A stretch of 60,889 bases of DNA from assembly GCF_002198715.1 (NCBI RefSeq), contig NZ_MWLK01000035.1, forward strand, positions 1 to 60,889. The letters are read 5' to 3'. The notes under the pieces are model-generated. The model was not told the origin of the DNA and did not search any database. It worked only from the letters and a program-made list of their open reading frames with translations. Below, piece after piece: positions 18,385 through 26,842 of the stretch. Within the stretch, counting starts at the first letter, position 1, and every line of letters starts with the position of its first letter. Both the position numbers and the translations under genes were made by a program. The stretch is from Rhodomicrobium sp. R_RK_3 (GTDB lineage Bacteria; Pseudomonadota; Alphaproteobacteria; Rhizobiales; Rhodomicrobiaceae).

Positions 18385-18768
18385 TTAAAGAGCGCCCTCG
18401 ATATCGGTTCGCGCGAAATCCTCCCCGACATATAGCAATCGGCAATCATGCTCCTTCGCTACCTCATAGGCGAAGCAGTCACCGAAATTCAGCGCAGCCG
18501 GGTGAATGCCCTTCCCCCATGTTTCATAAGCCTTGGCGATACGCCGCGCCGAGGCGGGTGTCAGGCTGACTATCTCTAAGCCGAGCCCATCGATCAGTTG
18601 ATCGACCTCCTCACCGACATTGCGCCGCCCCGCGACGATCAGCGCTTCGGCAACCGTACCGGCTGAGATCAGCAGGCGATCTTCAGCTTCGAGCAGGGCA
18701 GCGCAGGCATCCGCCTCCGGTTCATTCAGCACGATCGCCATCAGCGCGGATGTATCGACCGCGATCAT
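18385..18768 (-). CDS. vapC: VapC-type PIN-domain toxin
   Basis: This 127-residue PIN-domain ribonuclease has the acidic residues expected for Mg-dependent RNA cleavage: D4 in MIAVDTSALMAI, E41 in GTVAEALIVA, D95 in NFGDCFAYEVAK and D116 in YVGEDFARTDIE. VapC toxins cut tRNA or rRNA. The start overlaps the antitoxin stop by four bases (ATGA). The active site looks intact, so it should be a working toxin. As part of an accessory region it may stabilise the acquired DNA. Confidence 0.9.
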   Translation of the reverse strand: MIAVDTSALMAIVLNEPEADACAALLEAEDRLLISAGTVAEALIVAGRRNVGEEVDQLIDGLGLEIVSLTPASARRIAKAYETWGKGIHPAALNFGDCFAYEVAKEHDCRLLYVGEDFARTDIEGAL

Positions 18769-19022
18769 CTGGGAAGACCATCGTCACCATACAGAAAATC
18801 CTGGCTGCGCGCGGCGTTTGGACCGGCAGTGGCCTTGGCGGTGGCAGAAGCGCGAACCCTGTCGAGCAAGACCCTGCGGGATTTGGTGTCGACCACCGGC
18901 TTCACTGGCACCAGTCGCACGGCAGGTTGGCCGTGACGTGTCAGGATGACTTCGTCTCCCGCCTCGGCGCGCCGCACCAGTTCGGTAAGCTGCCCTTTCG
19001 CTTCGGTCACGGATATCTGCAT
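18765..19022 (-). CDS. vapB: VapB/Phd-YefM-type antitoxin
   Basis: This 85-residue antitoxin begins MQISVTEAKGQLTELVRRAE followed by AGDEVILTRHGQPAVRLVP, the Phd/YefM N-terminal DNA-binding fold. A flexible C-terminal tail follows (DRVRASATAKATAG...SQDFLYGDDGLPR) that would wrap the toxin. It precedes vapC in the operon and is expected to repress it, probably through the palindrome at 19056-19069. Confidence 0.9.
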   Translation of the reverse strand: MQISVTEAKGQLTELVRRAEAGDEVILTRHGQPAVRLVPVKPVVDTKSRRVLLDRVRASATAKATAGPNAARSQDFLYGDDGLPR

Positions 19023-19055
19023 GACAGAGCCTTAAGCCAAACATTCGATCATCCG

Positions 19056-19069
19056 ATACTCTAGACTAT
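19056..19069. promoter_or_regulatory. Palindrome upstream of vapBC
   Basis: ATACTCTAGACTAT is a 14-bp palindrome with one mismatched pair, 34 bp upstream of the antitoxin ATG. On the minus strand TTGAAA occurs just upstream (19074-19079) as a possible -35. This is the normal position for a toxin-antitoxin autorepression site. Confidence 0.4.
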
Positions 19070-19279
19070 TATATGGTCCATTTCAACTTGTGACCGGCAT
19101 GAGAGAGGGGTGTGTCAGCGACTTCCCCAGTCTGAACTGATGCACCGACTGATGGGTGAACAAACCTAATAGCTTCTAGATTTGCTCAAGCTGATATCCG
19201 CGTGAGTGCCGGGTGGCTGCATAAGCCGTTGCATGCCCCCGCAACCAATAACGAGACGAAATTCGATTTTATTCCGGCG

Positions 19280-19580
19280 ATCCCTGATGTTGGCCCAAGC
19301 TAGGCTGGGTCATCCACGCACAGCCTGGTCCGCTGGACGTTGCCCGCGCGCTGACGGAAAAGGCGGGCATCGCGTTCGAGCTTTGCACGCGCGTTGAAAG
19401 CGACTTCGGAACGTCCCCCCTCGATTATCTGACCCGGTGGCGCATGCTGCTGGCGGGGACTCGCTCGCTAACGGAGGCAACCAGCCGGTGTCGCCAATCG
19501 CTTTGTCGCTGGGTACGAATTAGAGTGCCTTCAGCACCGCCGCCAAACGCGCGGCATCCGTGGGCAACAACCGCGCTCAC
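19280..19580 (+). pseudogene. AraC-family regulator fragment
   Basis: Plus-strand frames give LTEKAGIAFELCTRVESDFG, then TSPLDYLTRWRMLLAGTRSL and, after a frameshift and a stop, SPIALSLGTN-SAFSTAAKRA. These match the two helix-turn-helix motifs of AraC/XylS regulators (LA..AGMS...F.R.F....G.SP..YL..WRM..A...L). No ligand-binding domain or start is present. Confidence 0.6.
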
Positions 19581-19630
19581 TCGCGCCGCTACCGGCGATC
19601 ACCCGAAACGGTCGCATAGGACGAGCGGCC

Positions 19631-20263
19631 TCATCGCCGACTTACGCGCAATCCGCCGTAAATCAGCCAGGTGAACGCCTCGACGGCTTCGGCCTTGCCG
19701 CCATCGCCGCGAACCAGCGCGGCCGCGAGCGCTTCGCCCGCGCCGACCAGCCCGACGCAGACCCGCTGGAGTTCGGCGGGCGGCATGGTGCTGTGCGGCT
19801 TTAAAACGGACGCAAACATCTGGACACAGTGCTCGAGGAGTTCCGCGAGGACTGCGGCCTTTTCCTCGCTGCCGGCCAGCGCGGCGCCAATGGCGTGCAC
19901 CTCTCCCTTGGTATCGGCCGCGCAGTGGATGTAAGCCTCCGCAAGACATTCGACCGTTTCTTTCAAGCTCCGTTGGCCCGAAGCCATTGCGTCACGGAAT
20001 GCGTCGATTTGCTCCGTGTCCAGCCATCTATAGAGGTCGATGAGCAGAATGGAGCGCGTGGCGAAGTGATCGTAGACGACCGGTTTGGAGACCCCGGCGC
20101 GCGCGGCTAGATAGCCCAGCGTCAGGCGGTCCGCGCCCTCCTCCCTGACGATCAGGCGCGCCGTATGCATGAGTTGCAGGCGCCGCGCGGCCTTGGGAAG
20201 CCTCGGCGAACGTCTCCTCTTGGTCTCTCTATCCACATGCCGCTCCGGCTCGAACATTTCCAT
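19631..20263 (-). CDS. TetR-family transcriptional repressor
   Basis: This 210-residue protein has an N-terminal TetR HTH (RLQLMHTARLIVREEGADRL, then YLAARAGVSKPVVYDHF) and a helical ligand-binding domain. It is divergent from a cupin gene, and the 80-bp space between them holds a strong nested inverted repeat, so it very probably represses itself and the cupin. Start choices are ATG at 20263 or 20257; the latter has GGAA just upstream. The inducer is unknown. Confidence 0.9.
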   Translation of the reverse strand: MEMFEPERHVDRETKRRRSPRLPKAARRLQLMHTARLIVREEGADRLTLGYLAARAGVSKPVVYDHFATRSILLIDLYRWLDTEQIDAFRDAMASGQRSLKETVECLAEAYIHCAADTKGEVHAIGAALAGSEEKAAVLAELLEHCVQMFASVLKPHSTMPPAELQRVCVGLVGAGEALAAALVRGDGGKAEAVEAFTWLIYGGLRVSRR

Positions 20264-20268
20264 TTGCG

Positions 20269-20318
20269 GGAACCTACAACTCGTAGCTTCGTTGCACTGG
20301 CTACGAAAAGTAGGTTCC
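20269..20318. promoter_or_regulatory. Nested inverted-repeat operator of the TetR-cupin divergon
   Basis: Two copies of CTAC-N5-GTAG (20274-20286 and 20301-20313), each palindromic, are embedded in a larger inverted repeat: GGAACCTAC....CGTAGC to the left and GCTACG....GTAGGTTCC to the right, with a 12-nt centre. Both halves match perfectly outside a four-base mismatch. It fits two TetR dimers covering both promoters. Confidence 0.65.
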
Positions 20319-20342
20319 TAATTCGAGGCCAGGAGGCTTCTC

Positions 20343-20705
20343 ATGTCACCGCAATCCGTTCAAAAGTTCTCGATAGCCGACGCAGCCTTCGAGCGCTCTC
20401 CAGGGCAGGAGGGCGATGTGTTCGCGGCGAATTTGCTCGATGAGCGGCACGGCGGGCCAATCAGCGTCGGCTATGGACGCTATGGCCCCGACCAGAGCAT
20501 TCGCGAAAGCCTTGCCGTCGTAGATGTCATGGTTGTCCTCGAGGGACGGGTCTCGGTCTCAACCGACGCCGGCACCGTGACCGGCGGTCCCGGCGAGATC
20601 GTCTACATGCCCAAGGGCGCAGCGGTCACCATTCGCTCGCACGAGGAAGGCGCTATCACCGCCTATGTCACCTTTCCGCATTGGCGGGAGGCGCTGGCAA
20701 CGTGA
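20343..20705 (+). CDS. EutQ-like cupin protein
   Basis: This 120-residue single-domain cupin has VDVMVVLEGRVSVSTDAGTV (cupin motif 1 region) followed by GEIVYMPKGAAVTIRSHEEG (motif 2). It lacks the usual His cluster, as do many EutQ-like cupins. AGGAGG sits in good position before the ATG. It is controlled by the divergent TetR gene. The function is unknown; small cupins of this kind often bind a metabolite or act as isomerases. Confidence 0.75.
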   Translation: MSPQSVQKFSIADAAFERSPGQEGDVFAANLLDERHGGPISVGYGRYGPDQSIRESLAVVDVMVVLEGRVSVSTDAGTVTGGPGEIVYMPKGAAVTIRSHEEGAITAYVTFPHWREALAT

Positions 20706-20996
20706 CGTATTGATCGGCCGGAGCTTGCTCGGGCGCTGCGGCCGGCCACGCTGCTGAGGGTGAATCTATCGTGCCAGGCACGACCCCGAAGCGCGTCCAT
20801 GTCGCGCAGGAATTCATTGTCGAGCTGACCCGCGAGACCTTGAGCGAGCAGGCCGCACGCGATGCGCTGACGGCTTGTACAACCGGCATTATCTAAGCGA
20901 CAGCTTGAAACGCGAGGGCTGTTCTTGCCTGGCGGCGATTTCCGTGCCAAAGCGGCGCGTGGGTAAGAACGGCTCATGCGGCCGATGGGGGAAAAT
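20706..20996. other. Spacer with short unassigned frames
   Basis: One plus-strand frame (about 20771-20896) reads VAQEFIVELTRETLSEQAAR, which looks protein-like but is short, has no start signal and ends in a stop, with possible continuation in a second frame. It may be a gene fragment. I cannot name a family. Confidence 0.25.
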
Positions 20997-21830
20997 ATGA
21001 AGAGATTTAAGGCATTGGCCGCGGGGGCGCTGGCCGTCATTGCGCTGGCGACCGGCGGCGGGGCGGCGGCGGCGACGAAGCCGAAAGCGGTGCCGGCTTC
21101 GGGCAAGAAGATGATCTGCGTCCTTTCGGACGTGGCACACGAATTCTATCTGCAGAAGATCGGCCTGACAGTGTTCGGCAATGAGTTCAGCACCGTCGCC
21201 GTTCCGCAATGGCAGTTGGATCAGGCCATTTTCAACAAAGCCAAGGCGATCCTCTCGGCGAAATTCGACGTCAAGCACGTCCCGACGAAGATCGAAACCT
21301 ACGCGCCGCTGCGGACCGAGGGCGGCTTCTTCCGTGACCGCGAGGGCGAGCGCAAGGCGCTGATCCAGAAGCTGACCGCCTCTTCAGGCTGCGACTACAT
21401 CTTGCTGGTTGCCGGCAATGCCAGCCAGGTCGGCTCGACCAACCAATATGTCGGCGGGCTCGGCGTGCTCGAGATGGGCAATGAGCTGATGGGCTATTCG
21501 CGTCAGGTGCACGCGCTCACCTTCCTCTATGTCTATGACGGCAGGAGCATGGAAACGCTGCAATACCAACGCGGCGGTACCGATGAAGACACGCTGTTCA
21601 AGGCGATCCACGGCCCGTCGCAGGAAATCGATGTCAAACTGCATCCGACGCTGCAGGCGGTCGCCGACGATCCGAAGACGCGCGACCTGATTCGGAAGCA
21701 GGTCGAGCGAAGCCTGGAACTGACGGTGCCAGGGCTGTTCGATATCAAGGCGCTGGACCAAGCGGCGAACATCAACGTGCAGACAGCGAAAGACCGGGCC
21801 GCGAAGAAGGACCATTGGGCGCCGTTCTAA
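20997..21830 (+). CDS. Exported protein of unknown function (277 aa)
   Basis: The start at 20997 is preceded by GGGGGA and gives a signal peptide MKRFKALAAGALAVIALATG with a cleavage region before ATKPKAVP. The mature part is a soluble alpha/beta protein (KMICVLSDVAHEFYLQKIGL, a DYILLVAGNASQVGSTNQYV segment and a C-terminal helix-rich tail RDLIRKQVERSLELTVPGLF). I do not recognise a family. It is the first gene of the unusual 21-32 kb cluster and transcribes in the same direction as the two genes after it, but a 500-bp gap separates them. Confidence 0.7.
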   Translation: MKRFKALAAGALAVIALATGGGAAAATKPKAVPASGKKMICVLSDVAHEFYLQKIGLTVFGNEFSTVAVPQWQLDQAIFNKAKAILSAKFDVKHVPTKIETYAPLRTEGGFFRDREGERKALIQKLTASSGCDYILLVAGNASQVGSTNQYVGGLGVLEMGNELMGYSRQVHALTFLYVYDGRSMETLQYQRGGTDEDTLFKAIHGPSQEIDVKLHPTLQAVADDPKTRDLIRKQVERSLELTVPGLFDIKALDQAANINVQTAKDRAAKKDHWAPF

Positions 21831-21840
21831 ATCAACCGTT

Positions 21841-22332
21841 CGCCCCGCAGAGCCGATATCGGGGCGGCGACCGGGCCTGTCGTCACCAGGCGAGGCCCGT
21901 CGCCCGCCTTGGGGCGCCGCTGATGGCCGGGGGCCGGCCCGCGAAAGCGTCGGTCGGCGGTCAATCCGCGATACCAGTATTATTACGGATCAAAAAGCAA
22001 TTGTTAGATGCGGCCACCTCGGAGACCATGCCTGTTCTATGCTTGAGCGGGGCGAGGGCTCAAGGCGCCTGCGATGTGAACAGCTCTGCCGAGTAAGTAG
22101 GCGCCTTCATCCAAACGAGTGAAGCGAACTTCGCTGGAATTTGGTTTGCTAGACTGGCCGCAAAGTGCATCAAGAGTTGATATTGGCGTAGGTCCTCCTT
22201 GCATCCGCAGCGATGATGAAATTTTATTCGCCAGCCGTCTTGGATGAGCGGAATGCGGAACAGCATTGAGTTTCGAAGTCGTCGGCACAGTTTTATCAGT
22301 ATAAATTATTTTTGGTATTGGAGATTTTTGTT
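21841..22332. other. Long intergenic region with hairpins, no gene
   Basis: Right after the preceding gene come two inverted repeats, CGCCCCG/CGGGGCG (21841-21866) and GGCGACCGGGCCT/AGGCCCGTCGCC (21866-21904). They could fold into strong stems but lack a T-run, so they are weak terminator candidates. The rest, unusually AT-rich toward 22300, presumably holds the promoter of the next gene. No reading frame here looks real. Confidence 0.35.
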
Positions 22333-23448
22333 ATGTCAATCTCTGAAGCCGCCGGGTTTGTTACAATCGAAACCGGCGCCAGGTTTGTCCCGGAAACCAT
22401 TTCTGAGCGCACGCTCGAAGCCGCTTCCGCCCCCGTGCCTGTCGATTCGAAGCGCGGCTACGGCACGGTGAATTACAAGATCGGCGAGCGCTCCGAACGG
22501 GAATATCTGAAGAAAGCCATCACGGCTTTCACCGATACGCTCCCCGAAAAATTCGGTAATTCCGAGGGCACTTACACGATAACCCTCGTCGTCAAGGACG
22601 GGACCGGCAAGGACCTTGCCAAGGAGCCGATCCTCACCTTCCAGTGGAAGAACCAGCGCGTATTCTTTTTCATCGACAAGCTGGTCGAGCAGTTGCAGTC
22701 GACACAGTGGTCCGGAACGCTGGTGGATCAGTTGCTGACCACGGATGCGACGAGGCGCTACAAGATCGGCGTGGAGGTGTTCCTTTCCAACAGCCGGTCG
22801 ATGGATTTCGACTCGCTCAAGAAGACCTCGAAGCTTTTCAGCGAGGGCGCGCTCGCCAGCTTTCTGCCGCTGCCGGCATCGGCGGTCGGCATCATCAGTG
22901 CGGTCTCCGATATCGTCGATCTGTTCTACACGGGCTCGCGCAAGCAGACCTTGGTCGAGTTCGACGAGTTCGAAGTCATGACCTCTCCGCAGACCTATAC
23001 GGTCCCGGTGAAGTTCCGCGATGCCCAAGATCGCCCGTGGACACTTCCGATCAAGATCAATCTCCAGGCAAACCAGTCAAAGTTCATGTCCGGGCCGTTC
23101 GATGCGCGGAATCTTGTCGTGACCATCGTCGGAGAGAAGAATTTCACGGTCGTGACGGCGAAGGGAGCACCCGTCAAGGCGTCGCTCATCGAGCTGCTGC
23201 GGTCCTCCGACGACTTCCCAGAGGCGCGTGCCTTGCTCGACAGCGTCGCGGCCAACAGGAAATTTGAAGGAAATACCCAGACCGCCAGCGGCGCTCTCTA
23301 TGCCGCGCTTGGAAATTTCCAATCGATTTATGACGCCCGGGCGCTTTACTGGGCCTTCCTCAAGCAAAATGAATCGCTGCTCGATTTGAATGCTTGCCTG
23401 GCCGGGGGACGGAGGGAAGAGCTCCAGCAGGTCGGCCTCAGTTTTTAG
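22333..23448 (+). CDS. Unknown protein with a central hydrophobic hairpin-like segment (371 aa)
   Basis: The start at 22333 has GGAG upstream and gives MSISEAAGFVTIETGARFVP with no signal peptide. The protein is beta-rich in its first half. A hydrophobic segment at about 172-199 (LASFLPLPASAVGIISAVSD) is flanked by polar regions, and a TYTVPVKFRDAQDRPW beta region follows. I do not recognise a family. It precedes the cell-wall hydrolase gene by 45 bp on the same strand, so the two are likely one operon. The exported protein at 25161-26642 has a similarly placed hydrophobic segment. Confidence 0.65.
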   Translation: MSISEAAGFVTIETGARFVPETISERTLEAASAPVPVDSKRGYGTVNYKIGERSEREYLKKAITAFTDTLPEKFGNSEGTYTITLVVKDGTGKDLAKEPILTFQWKNQRVFFFIDKLVEQLQSTQWSGTLVDQLLTTDATRRYKIGVEVFLSNSRSMDFDSLKKTSKLFSEGALASFLPLPASAVGIISAVSDIVDLFYTGSRKQTLVEFDEFEVMTSPQTYTVPVKFRDAQDRPWTLPIKINLQANQSKFMSGPFDARNLVVTIVGEKNFTVVTAKGAPVKASLIELLRSSDDFPEARALLDSVAANRKFEGNTQTASGALYAALGNFQSIYDARALYWAFLKQNESLLDLNACLAGGRREELQQVGLSF

Positions 23449-23493
23449 TCGAGGCATTTATTGCGCATCAACTCATTGCGATGGGAGGAATCG

Positions 23494-25011
23494 ATGCCCG
23501 ATCCTTTGCGGCTCTATCCAGATCTGGGCGGATTTATCGATGACAGCGGGCCCTACGAACTGACCAGCTCGGAGTTTCGGGCCGACGGGCAACGTTGGCT
23601 GTTGGTCACGCAGAGCGGAGAGTTCGAAGGCGGGCAGTTGCTCTTTCGGATCGAGGCGGGACGGCTGAAGCCGGTTCGGGCGGATTCCCTCGTTGACCTC
23701 AATCCGCGCCTCGCGGAGGCCGAGGCGGCCCATGTCGGATTGGAGCCCAGTCCGGCGGCCGAGGTCAGTGCGGTTGCGACGGCGATGCGCAGTCTGGCCA
23801 ACCGGCCCAGCGATCCGCCGTCAGAGACGCGATTCTCGACGGCGTCGGGACCGGACGGCGGCAATCTCGCCTGCGTCTGGGCCATTCGCCATTTGGTGCG
23901 CGACGTCTTGCGGCGGTGGATCACCCGTTCGGATTCCACGTCGGAATTCGCGGACGACCTGTTCGCGGGCTTCGGCCGGTCCTTTGAGGAGGCCGATCTC
24001 GATGAGGGCAGTATCGTCATATCGCCGACCGCCTGGGGCAGCGGCAGCATGCGGGGGCGGCACGGACATGTGGGACTGCTTGGGCCCCGCCAACCCGGCG
24101 GCGCGCGGATCATCTACTCGAACTCGAGCGCCCGCAGACGCTGGGAGCAGAATTTCACGCTGAACTCATGGCGTGAGCGCTACGAGCGCGGCAAGCACCT
24201 CAAGGTTCTGTTCTTCCCGATCCCCAAGATCGCCGGCGCCTTGGAAGTCGCTGGCGGCCGCGTTGGCCTTGAGGCCGCCGAGGCGCCCGGCACGTTCCTA
24301 TCCGCCGAGGACCACGGCCCTGATCCGCTCGCAGGCGAGGGACCGCCCCAGCGCGGCGGAGCGGTCTTCGGTCCGGAGACCGAAGCGGTGAGCGCCGATC
24401 TTCCGATCAACCGGTCGCAGGCACTCAAGGTCACGCGGTGGATGAAGTCGAATTTTGGGACGAAGCTGACCGCCGCGGTGCAGGGCACGCCATTCTCGAT
24501 CGATCATTTATGCGCGATCGTGTGCCAGGAGACGGCTTATTTTTGGGTCAGCCTGATCGATCGCCTGTCGCCCCGGGAGATCATCGAGCGCTGCGTGCTC
24601 GACGCAAGCGGCGATTATCCGGAGACGAGCCGGTCGGCCTTTCCCGTCGACACGGCCGAGTTCCGCGCTCGCTACGGCGATGATTTCACCAGGCTTCTGA
24701 TCGAGGAGGCGAACAAGACCCGGGCGCTGCGCAATTACGGGCCGAAGCAATGGGTGTACAAGGGCTACGGGCTTTTCCAATACGATCTGCAATATGTGAA
24801 GACCGACGAGGCGTTTTTCAGATCGAAGCAATGGTACGATTTCGATATATGCCTCGAGAAAGCCGCCCGTGAACTCAAGGCAAAATACGCGGCGACCGGC
24901 GATGTGTGGTCGGCGATCAAGGCCTATAACGGCACAGGCATGCGCGCCACGCGTTACGCCAACAACGTGATGCGTTTCAGGGAATGGTGCGCCGAGGTGC
25001 CATTGGCTTAG
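23494..25011 (+). CDS. Two-domain peptidoglycan hydrolase (NlpC/CHAP-like plus lysozyme-like)
   Basis: The start at 23494 follows GGGAGGAATCG and gives 505 residues without a signal peptide. Residues 12-62 look SH3-like. Residues 120-245 resemble a CHAP/NlpC-P60 peptidase: NLACVWAIRHLV (candidate nucleophile C127) and RGRHGHVGLLG (candidate His, H190 or H192). Residues 305-500 resemble a soluble-lytic-transglycosylase/lysozyme fold: CAIVCQETAYFW (E346), GYGLFQYDLQYV (424-435) and AIKAYNGTGMRATRYANNV. It should cut both peptide and glycan bonds. Lack of an export signal suggests delivery by lysis or a dedicated system. Confidence 0.65.
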   Translation: MPDPLRLYPDLGGFIDDSGPYELTSSEFRADGQRWLLVTQSGEFEGGQLLFRIEAGRLKPVRADSLVDLNPRLAEAEAAHVGLEPSPAAEVSAVATAMRSLANRPSDPPSETRFSTASGPDGGNLACVWAIRHLVRDVLRRWITRSDSTSEFADDLFAGFGRSFEEADLDEGSIVISPTAWGSGSMRGRHGHVGLLGPRQPGGARIIYSNSSARRRWEQNFTLNSWRERYERGKHLKVLFFPIPKIAGALEVAGGRVGLEAAEAPGTFLSAEDHGPDPLAGEGPPQRGGAVFGPETEAVSADLPINRSQALKVTRWMKSNFGTKLTAAVQGTPFSIDHLCAIVCQETAYFWVSLIDRLSPREIIERCVLDASGDYPETSRSAFPVDTAEFRARYGDDFTRLLIEEANKTRALRNYGPKQWVYKGYGLFQYDLQYVKTDEAFFRSKQWYDFDICLEKAARELKAKYAATGDVWSAIKAYNGTGMRATRYANNVMRFREWCAEVPLA

Positions 25012-25038
25012 CCTTGGATCAGGTGACTTGACGTTGCA

Positions 25039-25085
25039 CCTCGCGGTGGCCGAGTTCGCGCTCACACTTCACCGCGAGGCTTTTC
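25039..25085. terminator. Bidirectional terminator-like hairpin
   Basis: CCTCGCGGTG (25039-25048) pairs exactly with CACCGCGAGG (25070-25079), followed by CTTTT on the plus strand. It lies between the convergent hydrolase gene and the exported-protein gene. Confidence 0.55.
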
Positions 25086-25160
25086 GCACTTCTCCGACCG
25101 CTCGCAGTCCCGAGGCCGCCAGCCAAGCTGCCTTCGGGCTGCCAGCCGGCGTTGGCAACC

Positions 25161-26642
25161 TCATTTAGCGGCGAATTTCTTTTTCATGATGTCCTGGATC
25201 AAGGCCAGTTGCCGCCCGTCGGAGCCGAAATCCCAGCACGCGGTTTCCGGCGCCGGATCGCCGACCCTGGCGGCTGCCAAAATAGCACCGGCGAAGGGCG
25301 CGGCCTTCTTGTCCTCGTGATAGGCCTTGAGCACCGGATAGAGCTTCGCCCGGTTCAAGAGCGCCCACCGCACCAGCAGGGCGTCGATCTTCGACAGGCC
25401 CAGATCCTGCGCCGTTGCCTTGATCTTCTCGCAGAGGGCGAAAACCTTCGCCCAGCTCGTCTTCGTCGATGACGATCCCTCGCCTCCGGTTTCCCGCGTC
25501 GGCCTCTCGCCCACCGCATCCGTGGCTGGCACGGCCGGTGCCGTCGTTTCGGCTGGCGCTCCGGTCTTCGGCGCCTTGCTCGCGGCAATCTCGCCATAAA
25601 GCTCGAAGGACTGCCCGAGCGCCTTGCTGAAGAAATCCTCCTTCGCGCATGACGCGTTGCCGGGCAGGCATCGGTGGCCCGCGCCCAATCCTTGATGAGA
25701 CAGGATTTCCTCCGGAGAGATCAAGGCGTTCTCGCCCGGATTCGCATCCAAGATGATCGACGCGCTTCGGCTCTGGTAGATCTCCATGGAACCAACCCCC
25801 TCGGTCAGCCAGTTCGGCGAGCTGATCTTGAAATAATAGCCGGCCGGATAGCTGTCGCCGTCCTTGCCGTCGCGGTCTGCCGTCAGGATGGCGAGATATT
25901 GGATCGAGGAGGCCGAATTCTGCGACAGCAGTTTGTCGAGGTCGGTCGCGACGGTCGAGACCAGCGCACCGACCGGGGCGGCGATGGGCATCCAGACGGC
26001 GCTGGCAGAAAGCGCCAGCTTGGCGATGGTGGCGAAGGCGTCCCCCTCCAACTGTCGGCCCGCGGTCACCACGAAATGCAGCTCATACTCGCCCTCCCCT
26101 TCGGCGAAATCGGAATGGATCAGATAGGGGCCGACACGGTCGCCGGCCGAGGCGAAAATGCAGCCCTTGAATTTCGTTTTGGCGTCCGGATTGGAATTGT
26201 TGCCATAGGCGAACAGGACCGTCTCGGGCAGGGCCGAGCCACGCGCCGTGCCGCGCTTGCCCTTATATTCGATGCCGAGTTTGGCGGCGGTGAACCAGCT
26301 ATCGCGGGATCCGTTGCAATTCTTGATGGCGACCGGATCGAGGAAGCGGTTACGCATCGCCAGGAAGGTGTAGAACTCGCCGCCCCGCAAAGGGGCATCG
26401 GCAGTACGGGCGCCTTCCGGCTTGCCGAACAGTTCGTCCAGCTTCGCCGCAGGCGCGGCCGCGAGCATCAAATAGCTCGGCGTGTGATACTGCTCAGAAA
26501 TGAAATTGGCCGGCTTGGTCTGGTCGATCTTGAGCAGCGATCCCCCCGCCGCCTGTGCTTGGCCAGGCAGCGGCGAGACCAACGCGGTTGTCGCCAGCAC
26601 TCCGGCGGCAAGCCGCGATTGCAATAACTTCGATAGGCTCAT
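25161..26642 (-). CDS. Exported protein of unknown function (493 aa)
   Basis: The ATG at 26642 follows GGAG by six bases and gives a signal peptide (SKLLQSRLAAGVLATTALVS, cleavage near AQA-AG). The mature protein has a beta-rich N-terminal half (FYTFLAMRNRFLDPVAIKNC, ELHFVVTAGRQ), a hydrophobic stretch at about 203-235 (LSASAVWMPIAAPVGALVST), a second beta-rich part (IQYLAILTADRDG, YYFKISS), a Pro/Thr/Ala-rich linker (about 375-405) and a helical C-terminus. No family was recognised. It is divergent from the Lon-like/LprI gene and convergent with the hydrolase. Confidence 0.7.
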   Translation of the reverse strand: MSLSKLLQSRLAAGVLATTALVSPLPGQAQAAGGSLLKIDQTKPANFISEQYHTPSYLMLAAAPAAKLDELFGKPEGARTADAPLRGGEFYTFLAMRNRFLDPVAIKNCNGSRDSWFTAAKLGIEYKGKRGTARGSALPETVLFAYGNNSNPDAKTKFKGCIFASAGDRVGPYLIHSDFAEGEGEYELHFVVTAGRQLEGDAFATIAKLALSASAVWMPIAAPVGALVSTVATDLDKLLSQNSASSIQYLAILTADRDGKDGDSYPAGYYFKISSPNWLTEGVGSMEIYQSRSASIILDANPGENALISPEEILSHQGLGAGHRCLPGNASCAKEDFFSKALGQSFELYGEIAASKAPKTGAPAETTAPAVPATDAVGERPTRETGGEGSSSTKTSWAKVFALCEKIKATAQDLGLSKIDALLVRWALLNRAKLYPVLKAYHEDKKAAPFAGAILAAARVGDPAPETACWDFGSDGRQLALIQDIMKKKFAAK

Positions 26643-26842
26643 CAGTGGCTCCATGGTCCAGATACGCGGCTGTCGGCATGGGCTCCGGGACGCCGGAGTC
26701 CGCCTGCCGGGCCGACACGGGAACACCACTCCGGGTTTGGCGGCGTTTTCTGGCGAGCCCCGTCCGGGGCGCAGCGGCGATGCGGCGTTGGACCTTGCTA
26801 CGGTTCGGCCCTAAAATCGGTCGGGGCGAGCGGGGCCGAGGG

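Noticed and set aside
22037-22288. 83-codon minus-strand frame in the long intergenic region
   Set aside because: No start signal, no family, and composition differs from neighbouring genes; it probably arises by chance in an AT-rich promoter region.
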